Notes under the pieces: generated by a model
Told to the model about the DNA's origin: nothing
The model's database searches: none
What the model saw: the letters and a program-made list of their open reading frames with translations, nothing else
Shown: positions 1 through 6,100 of the stretch, piece after piece
Numbering within the stretch: the first letter of the stretch is position 1
Layout: every line of letters begins with the position of its first letter
NCBI GenBank assembly: GCA_021846725.1
Contig: JAJZWK010000072.1
Coordinates: 1-7,915 of the forward strand
Direction of reading: 5' to 3'
Origin: Actinomycetes bacterium
Lineage (GTDB): Bacteria > Actinomycetota > Acidimicrobiia > Acidimicrobiales > JAMCPL01
Length of the DNA stretch: 7,915 nt
Position numbers and translations under genes: made by a program

Positions 1-58
1 AGAACGGCCCTGCAGGTAACCACAATGCAATACACCCCTGTGCTATGATCTACATAGC

Positions 59-99
59 TCAAACGTGAAGAGGTGATGCCTTCAAACGTGAAGACCTCT
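59..99. repeat. Direct repeat and hairpin beyond the tRNA 3' end
   Basis: The 13-mer TCAAACGTGAAGA occurs at 59-71 and again around 82-94. The second copy sits inside a potential hairpin: AGAGGT (69-74) pairs with ACCTCT (94-99), and after a five-base bulge CTTC (80-83) pairs with GAAG (90-93) around a six-base loop. A further hairpin, GCTATG/CATAGC, is at 42-58. For the minus-strand tRNA transcript these structures lie just downstream and could mark its 3' trailer. No T-tract follows, so a classical intrinsic terminator is not supported. Confidence 0.4.
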
Positions 100-102
100 A
101 AG

Positions 103-176
103 TAGCGGCGGCGGGACTCGAACCCGCGACTTCACGATTATGAGCCGTGTGCTCTAACCAACTGAGCTACGCCGCC
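103..176 (-). tRNA. tRNA-Met, anticodon CAT (elongator type)
   Basis: Read on the minus strand this folds into a complete cloverleaf. The acceptor stem starts GGCGGCG and pairs with CGCCGCU (the 1-72 pair is G-U), followed by discriminator A at 103. The D-arm begins TAGCTCAG. The anticodon stem CACGG pairs with TCGTG around loop CTCATAA, so the anticodon is CAT (140-142). The T stem GCGGG/CCCGC encloses TTCGAGT. No CCA is encoded; the next bases are CTT. The anticodon stem lacks the three G-C pairs of initiator tRNA and position 1 is paired, so this is elongator Met. A tRNA-Ile2, whose C34 is converted to lysidine, is the only real alternative and cannot be fully excluded by eye. Confidence 0.95.
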
Positions 177-193
177 CCCGATGGAACAGGTAT

Positions 194-223
194 ATATTAC
201 CACAACCTTCCCTACTGTCCCAA
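194..223 (-). promoter_or_regulatory. Putative promoter of tRNA-Met
   Basis: On the minus strand TTGGGA (223-218) is followed by an 18-base spacer and TAATAT (199-194). The -10 box lies about 18 bases before the mature tRNA 5' end, which would leave a short leader of about ten bases for RNase P to remove. The spacing and position fit a sigma70-type promoter. The -35 match is only partial. Confidence 0.5.
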
Positions 224-298
224 TCAATGAATCTCGCGAACGAAGATTGTGCATAGAGGGGAGTACGGAGGGAAATGATGCTCTCGATACGTGAAAAA

Positions 299-589
299 CT
301 AACTCGGCTCGCTGGTAGACTTTCTGGTCCCAGCCAGCACTCCTAATGTACTTACAACAGTAGGAGTGACATAATCAGCTGCAATTTTCACCCATAACAC
401 CCATTCAAAATGCCCTGAAGCCAGCACAGTACTCTGATTGATCCCGACCAGGATAGTACCTACTGTAAAACCAATCAACAATATTCTACGCCGATGTAAC
501 CTATGAAGACAGGTAATTTGAATTGCTTCTCGCACATTGCACCAAGTGGTAAGTTCTTTATGCACAGTGATCCGATCCTGTTCTCTCAT
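299..589 (-). CDS. nrtS: Small NrtS-like membrane protein (nitrate/nitrite transporter family)
   Basis: A 96-residue protein with a basic N-terminal half (RLHRRR, residues 30-35) and two hydrophobic helices at about 36-51 and 65-87. It resembles the small NrtS proteins, described as nitrate/nitrite transporters in marine cyanobacteria and other bacteria. The likeness is in the helix-1 motif VGTILVGINQ (43-52), a short polar loop with a Gly, a Trp-Lys start to helix 2, and the helix-2 pattern DYVTPTVVSTLG (72-83), equivalent to the family's 'TYxVPxxVST' signature. The start chosen is ATG 589-587, which overlaps the TGA stop (588-586) of the upstream gene as ATGA, with a GCAGGG ribosome site just before it. 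The same frame stays open to an ATG at 688, but those 33 extra residues overlap the upstream gene and are unlike the family. Translational coupling to the upstream gene is likely. The substrate is inferred from the family only. Confidence 0.7.
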   Translation of the reverse strand: MREQDRITVHKELTTWCNVREAIQITCLHRLHRRRILLIGFTVGTILVGINQSTVLASGHFEWVLWVKIAADYVTPTVVSTLGVLAGTRKSTSEPS

Positions 590-1269
590 ATACCCTGCCA
601 ACCCTTCCTTGCTCGCCAAAACGGGGCATCCAGCACTGCCAACAGTACGATAGCCACCCCCGCGGCTGACACTATATACCACGGCCATGGACCTAGAACC
701 GAAAGCATGGTAGTAGCAGATGGCGGATGACGCAAGAACATATAATCACCTCCGGTAATAGCATCTACCACACCAACTACTGCTGTATAGACAAGCGTGA
801 TAAGATATACCTTACCAGCTGATTTTGGTCTCGGAGCTATCTTCTCTCCGACAACCAAGAAAAGCGCAGCTACCACTATGCCGACATGAGCTACCACATA
901 TTCAATAAATTCAAGGCTCGGGAAACCAACATTTACATCAGGAGTCAAGATAGCCTGTAAGGTACCAGCTAGACCCCAGAAATAAGTAAGCTCTATCCAG
1001 ATTGGCCGCTTCCACCACAATCCTGCTGCCGCCACCAGTGTCGCTATATCGCATAGAGGTAAGGGGAGAGAATAAGCCCAGGACCATGATGTCGCTGTAG
1101 TGGTGGTTACGATCCAGGTAACACTGACAGCCACAAGCAAAAGCGACAGAGAGCGTTCAACCCATCTTATCCAACTTCCCGGATGCTTCCTCGCCAACCA
1201 AATCAAAGAGCAAGCACTCAACACGGTCAAGATCAGAGTGACAATATAAGTAACAGAAAACACCGGCAC
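586..1269 (-). CDS. YwaF/TIGR02206-type integral membrane protein
   Basis: A 227-residue, very hydrophobic protein with about seven predicted helices (roughly 5-25, 40-57, 68-85, 93-109, 124-141, 153-171, 198-214). It carries the conserved landmarks of the TIGR02206 (YwaF, TMEM164-related) family: LPLPLCDI (68-75), YFWGLAGTLQAILTPD (96-111), a His in the following helix (H128, in AHVGIV), GGDYMFLRHPPS (173-184) and LGPWPWY (192-198). The molecular function of the bacterial family is not established. The length is normal and complete. The start is GTG at 1269, with a second in-frame GTG two codons later. No Shine-Dalgarno sequence is visible, while a perfect TATAAT lies seven bases upstream, so a leaderless message is likely. 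It overlaps the downstream NrtS-like gene by ATGA, so the two form an operon and may act together. Confidence 0.85.
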   Translation of the reverse strand: MPVFSVTYIVTLILTVLSACSLIWLARKHPGSWIRWVERSLSLLLVAVSVTWIVTTTTATSWSWAYSLPLPLCDIATLVAAAGLWWKRPIWIELTYFWGLAGTLQAILTPDVNVGFPSLEFIEYVVAHVGIVVAALFLVVGEKIAPRPKSAGKVYLITLVYTAVVGVVDAITGGDYMFLRHPPSATTMLSVLGPWPWYIVSAAGVAIVLLAVLDAPFWRARKGWQGI

Positions 1270-1343
1270 ACTTAAATTATAGGAAAATAGGCATAACTGC
1301 GGTTATCGCCCGTTCTCCTGCCTCTTATCTTCCAATTTAAGTG
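1269..1343. repeat. 10-bp perfect inverted repeat in the divergent intergenic region
   Basis: CACTTAAATT (1269-1278) and its exact reverse complement AATTTAAGTG (1334-1343) are separated by 55 bases. The left arm covers the end of the TATAAT box and the GTG start of the membrane operon. TTCC precedes the AATTTAAGTG core on each reading strand, three bases away on one side and directly abutting on the other. The pair could be paired operator sites or a relic of duplicated promoter DNA. The function is unknown. Confidence 0.5.
1276..1281 (-). promoter_or_regulatory. TATAAT -10 box for the membrane-protein operon
   Basis: A perfect TATAAT hexamer on the minus strand ends at 1276, and position +1 at the usual distance falls at or within a few bases of the GTG start at 1269. 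No good -35 hexamer is visible at 16-19 bases. The arrangement suggests a leaderless transcript; this is inference from spacing alone. Confidence 0.5.
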
Positions 1344-1395
1344 ACTGTTTCAAGTAGCGAGTTGGACATGTCGCGGAATCACGTGCTCGCCCGAT

Positions 1396-1424
1396 TTGCC
1401 GCATGGGACAGTATTGGATATAGC
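1396..1424 (+). promoter_or_regulatory. Putative fumC promoter
   Basis: TTGCCG (1396-1401), a 17-base spacer and TATAGC (1419-1424) each match the sigma70 consensus at four of six bases with ideal spacing. Transcription would start near 1431, leaving a leader of about 74 bases before the fumC start. It is a candidate only. The rest of 1344-1504 shows no gene or clear riboswitch. Confidence 0.4.
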
Positions 1425-1494
1425 ATAAACATAGGTGCTACCCCATACTTCGTGCACTGAAACTATCGAAAATCTGAAATGCAATAAGCAGCCC

Positions 1495-1500
1495 AGGAGG
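1495..1500 (+). promoter_or_regulatory. Strong Shine-Dalgarno site of fumC
   Basis: AGGAGG is followed by four bases and ATG at 1505. This near-perfect anti-SD match fixes the upstream ATG as the start rather than the in-frame ATG at codon 20, which lies inside the conserved DSMG segment. Confidence 0.8.
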
Positions 1501-1504
1501 TAAT

Positions 1505-2920
1505 ATGAAAGACTCGAACAATTCGACCACTTCTACAAAGACTCGCGTAGAATCAGACTCAATGGGTACCATCGAGGTACCTGCCGATCGTTATTTTGGT
1601 GCGCAGACACAACGCTCCCTAATACATTTTTCAATAGGCAACGACAAGATGCCACCATCGGTAATAAGAGCCATAGGTATCCTTAAAGAAGCAGCCGCTT
1701 TAACCAACGAGGATTTAGGTAAACTCGACCCAAGCATTGCAAGCCTTATTGTGCAGGCAGCAAGGGAGGTCAAGGATGGTGCCTTGAACGATCACTTTCC
1801 ACTACGCATATGGCAAACAGGAAGCGGAACTCAGACAAACATGAATGCCAATGAAGTCATATCCAACAGAGCCATAGAACTGGCTGGTGGAACTATGGGA
1901 TCCAAGGTTCCCGTGCATCCAAACGATCATGTAAACATGTCTCAGTCATCTAACGATACATTTCCAACTGCGATGCACATTGCTGCTGCCGAAGAAATCG
2001 TGCATAAATTACTACCAAATATAGTATCGCTTAAAGATGCTATTGCGGAAAAGGCACAGGCTTTCTCAGGCATAGTCAAGATAGGCAGAACCCACCTGAT
2101 GGATGCCGTACCACTTACTCTGGGCCAGGAAATGTCCGGTTATGTTGCTCAGCTCGAGGCCGATGTTGCAAGGATAGAATCTTCATTGAATGGACTATAC
2201 GAACTTGCTATTGGCGGAACCGCTGTAGGTACTGGATTGAATACGCATCCTGAGTTCGGCGAAAAAGTCGCTGCAAAGATTGCTCATATCACAGGACTAC
2301 CCTTTGTAAGCGCACCGAACAAATTCTCTTCCCTGGCAGCTCATGATGCTCTCGTACATACCAGCGCGACTCTGCGTACACTTGCGGTATCCCTGATGAA
2401 AATTGCAGATGATATAAGGTGGCTTGCATCAGGACCAAGATGTGGCCTGGGTGAAATCAAACTGCCACCTAACGAGCCAGGGTCATCGATAATGCCTGGC
2501 AAGGTAAATCCTACACAATGCGAAGCTATGATAATGGTCTGCATCCAGGTAATGGGGAATGACAATGCGGTAGCAATTGCTGGCAGCAGAGGTAATCTGG
2601 AACTCAATGTATGTAAACCAGTAATTATTCACAACGTTATACATTCCATCAACGTCCTTTCGGACGTATGCGACACATTTCGCAGATTTGCTATAGAAGG
2701 ACTCGAACCCAACCTTGAAAGGATTGGAGAACATCTCAATAACTCCCTGATGTTGGTAACCGCCTTGAACCCCTATATTGGATATGACAAGGCCGCCGAA
2801 GTTGCCAAGAAAGCAGACAAGGAGGGTATCACGTTGAAAGAATCATGCATAGCGTTGGGCTACATGACTGCAGACGAATTCGACAAGGCGGTACGTCCCG
2901 AAGACATGATACATCCATAA
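1505..2920 (+). CDS. fumC: Class II fumarate hydratase (fumarase C)
   Basis: A 471-residue cytoplasmic enzyme that interconverts fumarate and L-malate in the TCA cycle; class II enzymes are iron-free homotetramers. Family landmarks appear in order: DSMGTIEVPADRYFGAQTQRS (18-38), GSGTQTNMNANEV (106-118), the B-site HPNDHVN (138-144), SQSSNDTFPTAMH (146-158), GRTHLMDA (194-201) and the superfamily signature GSSIMPGKVNPTQCE (326-340). The residues equivalent to E. coli Thr187, His188, Ser318, Lys324 and Asn326 are Thr196, His197, Ser327, Lys333 and Asn335, a constant offset of nine, so the active site is intact. The C-terminal region LMLVTALNPYIGYDKAAE (415-432) is typical of fumarase and separates it from aspartase and argininosuccinate lyase. 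The first dozen residues are a Ser/Thr/Asn-rich tail. It is monocistronic by context: divergent from the membrane operon and convergent with the protease. No clear terminator follows. Confidence 0.97.
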   Translation: MKDSNNSTTSTKTRVESDSMGTIEVPADRYFGAQTQRSLIHFSIGNDKMPPSVIRAIGILKEAAALTNEDLGKLDPSIASLIVQAAREVKDGALNDHFPLRIWQTGSGTQTNMNANEVISNRAIELAGGTMGSKVPVHPNDHVNMSQSSNDTFPTAMHIAAAEEIVHKLLPNIVSLKDAIAEKAQAFSGIVKIGRTHLMDAVPLTLGQEMSGYVAQLEADVARIESSLNGLYELAIGGTAVGTGLNTHPEFGEKVAAKIAHITGLPFVSAPNKFSSLAAHDALVHTSATLRTLAVSLMKIADDIRWLASGPRCGLGEIKLPPNEPGSSIMPGKVNPTQCEAMIMVCIQVMGNDNAVAIAGSRGNLELNVCKPVIIHNVIHSINVLSDVCDTFRRFAIEGLEPNLERIGEHLNNSLMLVTALNPYIGYDKAAEVAKKADKEGITLKESCIALGYMTADEFDKAVRPEDMIHP

Positions 2921-2953
2921 TCACATACAAATTACCGCGGATTGCCGGCTATA

Positions 2954-3030
2954 TCCCTGACAAGCACGGCTTTCCAACCAGCACGGCTTTTCAACCAGCG
3001 TTACTCCCTGACCAGTACGGCTATCCAGTA
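2954..3030. repeat. Degenerate short tandem repeats after fumC
   Basis: GCACGGCTTTCCAACCA (2964-2980) is followed directly by GCACGGCTTTTCAACCA (2981-2997), a 17-bp tandem pair with one mismatch. A wider 23-bp block at 2954-2976 recurs at 3005-3027 with three differences. No hairpin with a T-tract is evident. The repeats sit in the convergent gap between fumC and the protease gene. One plus-strand frame reads through them but begins inside fumC and has no ribosome site. Confidence 0.6.
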
Positions 3031-3129
3031 TAATGAGCCAACACATACCAAATAATACCTAATCCGCCGGTAAGTTGTTGTCTTATACACGAAGTTAAAA
3101 GAGCGAGATAGAATCTTCTACTCAATCAA

Positions 3130-6100
3130 TCAACTAGATTTGCATTTAGATAAAGGTGGAGCAGGAGTACCTGTAGTATCGAGGTTGTTTGTATTCCATA
3201 AGTCGTGATGAGACATTGGCCATGGCCCATTATTTGCACAGCTACCAGTAGAAGTCTTCCAGACAAATAGATATCCCTCCCTGGTCCCTGCCGCAAGTAC
3301 TTTATAACCAAGACTGCCAAATGACCCGAAAGTGGGACTGTTCACTACCCACCCACCAGTGAACTTAGGATAACCCGGAGCAGAATGACCTTTCCCATTT
3401 ACAGCTCTTATGTCATATAGACTGGAACCTTCCACGATATAAGGTCCACCTCGACCAGAAGCCAGGTTAGCAACTATAGGTTGATCAAAAAACTCCATAT
3501 CGTTTACCGTGGAAGGGAACCCGTGTAACATCTGGCCTGTAGTAGCATTCCACGCATCAAGCTGGGAGACATGCGGAGTCTGATTGGCAGGTAACGCCTC
3601 ATCGAGTCCCCTACCCAGACTAAGCGCTGGAGCTATCATATCCAATCCACCCGACTTACCATTCAGCGGCGCAAAGGAAGGAGCCCCAAGAGCAGGAAGG
3701 CTCAAAGACAGTAGCGCCTGAATGCTGGCGCCTTGAGCTGCTGGACTACCGGATACTGCAAAACCCATAACGTTCGGCAATCCTGAAGTGGTACCGAGAG
3801 CAAACGACCCATTCGGATTGAGAAGATATGCAGGTCCCGTGGTGGCTATCACACCGACATCCAAAGGAGTATTTTGTGGCGATGCCGCCGCGCCCGCTGA
3901 GGTACCCCTGCTTCCTACACCGGCGGCACTAGAAGCACCTGCAGTTCCTGGCACACCAGTAGTACCAGCTGTACCAGAAGCACCAGAGTTACCTAGCGCA
4001 GTACCTGTCGACGACTCTCCAGATTGTACCGACGGAGATGCCAAAGCAGGACTACTGGTAACTCCATCGCCTACATCAGGAAGTACCCCCGGTGTCAAAT
4101 CGGCGATAGCAACTGGCCAACCCGGCAAAAATGCTCCTGGGTTGGGGTAGCCAGGTGGGTCTGGAGCACCCGCAGCAGCCGGATGAAGAGAACCATCAGG
4201 ATAGATGGCATAGACCATAGAATTACCACCATCGGAAGCCACACCCGCCAATTTTAATATTCCAGCCAATGATCCCAGGTTGGCATTTGGCGTTCCCTTA
4301 TACTGTTCATTGGAACCGAGAATCAAATCTGGCGGCCCGGATCCGCCATTAAGATTACCCACTGCCGGTGTATCCATCAGCTTGGTCCCCTGCATAACGT
4401 CGGAAGATGCAGTAAACGTGACCTGATTGTTTACTGGATTTACGCTGGCCACCTTGGAAGGATTCACCACTAGAACTGGAAATCCTGGAGCCAGTGAACC
4501 ATTGGACTGCCAAGCATAAAGGTGCCTATCCATGCCGGATGCAACAATATCAAGCTGCCCATTACCCTGTAAATCAGCCAAAGCAGCTGCAGAAAAAATA
4601 CCTCTTTGGACCCTATTGTCCGGGTTTGCCACTCCAGGAGCAGAGAATACAGGGTTGGTCTTCACCGGAAAGTGTGGAAGTAGCTTTCCCTGGGCATTCC
4701 AAGCATACACATCTCCATTCCAAGTAGTAGCTACCACATCCAGGCAACTCCCATTCGGATCTGCCCCATGAAGACAAGGAGCAGCCGCATCTGACAGATC
4801 CCCCACTGCCACGCCTCCACCTATATCTAGCAACTCACCATGAGGAGGCGATACTGCCCCTGATTTGTAAGCGGCCTCCTGCAGATGCACTCCACTGTCA
4901 AGTCCCGTAGATACCGGCCAACCAGGTAATTCCTTACCATTAGGCAACAGCGCGTGGATATTGCCATCTGCGGTAGCTACTAGCAATACATCCTCACCGT
5001 TGGGTCCGATTGGTGCCAAAGTAGGCGATGCATCAATAGAACTCTTATAATGTACCGGCTTTCCGAAAACAAGGCTTTGCGTAGAATGAATATATTCTGC
5101 TCTCCGCGCCATACCGACCAAGGGTATTTTTGCATTGTCCTCCACTACCACCCTAATAGTAAATGTAAATTTATTTGGATCAGCGGAACCGCTACTACTT
5201 GTTGGGCCGCCCCTAAAGCCATCGTGTCGTAATGAAGCAGGAAAGAGTTTAGCTACCTTGCTCAACGATATATTAGCAAGTAAGCCTTTTTTCACTCCCC
5301 TGCCAACTCCCCCTTTAACCGTATACCACGCAGAAGGCTCTGGCTGAGCACCCAAACCAACCTGAATCTGATAGCTCCATGGACATGGTGATGACGACAG
5401 TCTCTCACCTGGACATGATCTGGGAGTTCCCATTACGCCATGCAGTGCTACATCGCCTGTGGGGCTATAAAGGCCAAACCACGGCATACCGGTAATTTCA
5501 GCCTGTGGTGGTATCCATCCCTGGCTCACCCACTTCACAGCCTGGGCTGCATTTATACGTCCATAGCCGGTGTAAATATTGAACCCAGGCTGAGTAGGAT
5601 ACCTGGTAGTAGTGATCGGCAACTCCGATGTCACTTTGTAATTGTTTGCTGGACCATATGGAGGAGCTGCCGTTTGGAAATTAATACTGCTGGCAGTCAT
5701 CGTTACAATCTGCTTCACCTCATTGGCCGACAGGGCTACGGGATTGCCTGTTACGGTCGTAAGATCTGGATAGGGAGCCAGCTTATGTTTTGCCAGTGCA
5801 GCACTTGCCGCGGATTCAATCAAACCGGTAATCCCTGATGCCTTACCAGTAGCCTCAGATGAACAGGACTGACTCTCTACCGATACTGCTATGTTTGCAC
5901 CGTAGTTGGTACATCCGTTTAGATACAGGTAACTATTGGGAGATAGCTTGGTTATAGACCCGCCCAATCCAGATTTCGTTATGCTATTCACCACAATGAC
6001 ATGAGCCAAGGAAGATGGCTCATTCTGATGCTGAGATTCTTCATCTGCAGCAGAACCTATTACGGGAACACCGTGCGCTTGAGCATAATCTATTGCCTGA

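Noticed and set aside
590..688. N-terminal extension of the NrtS-like frame to an ATG at 688.
   Set aside because: It overlaps the upstream membrane gene by about 100 bases, does not resemble the NrtS family, and the ATGA-coupled ATG at 589 with a ribosome site is far better placed.
1341..1460. A 39-codon plus-strand frame starting at a GTG in the right arm of the inverted repeat.
   Set aside because: It has no ribosome site or -10 box of its own, runs through the likely fumC promoter, and the peptide has no recognisable feature.
2954..3030. A CRISPR-like array.
   Set aside because: The units are short, directly abutting and degenerate, with no spacer-repeat structure and no cas genes.
2845..3033. 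A plus-strand frame spanning the fumC end and the downstream repeats.
   Set aside because: It starts inside fumC in another frame without a ribosome site; only the repeat pattern at its end is noteworthy.
3109..3120. Palindrome TAGAATCTTCTA as a terminator for the protease or fumC.
   Set aside because: The stem is four or five A/T-rich pairs and the nearest T-run on the minus strand is about nine bases away, so it would be a very weak terminator at best.
3788..4150. A 120-codon plus-strand frame rich in Pro, Ala and Val.
   Set aside because: It is the antisense of the Gly/Ser/Ala/Thr-rich insert and neighbouring propeller codons; low-complexity coding DNA leaves such open antisense frames.
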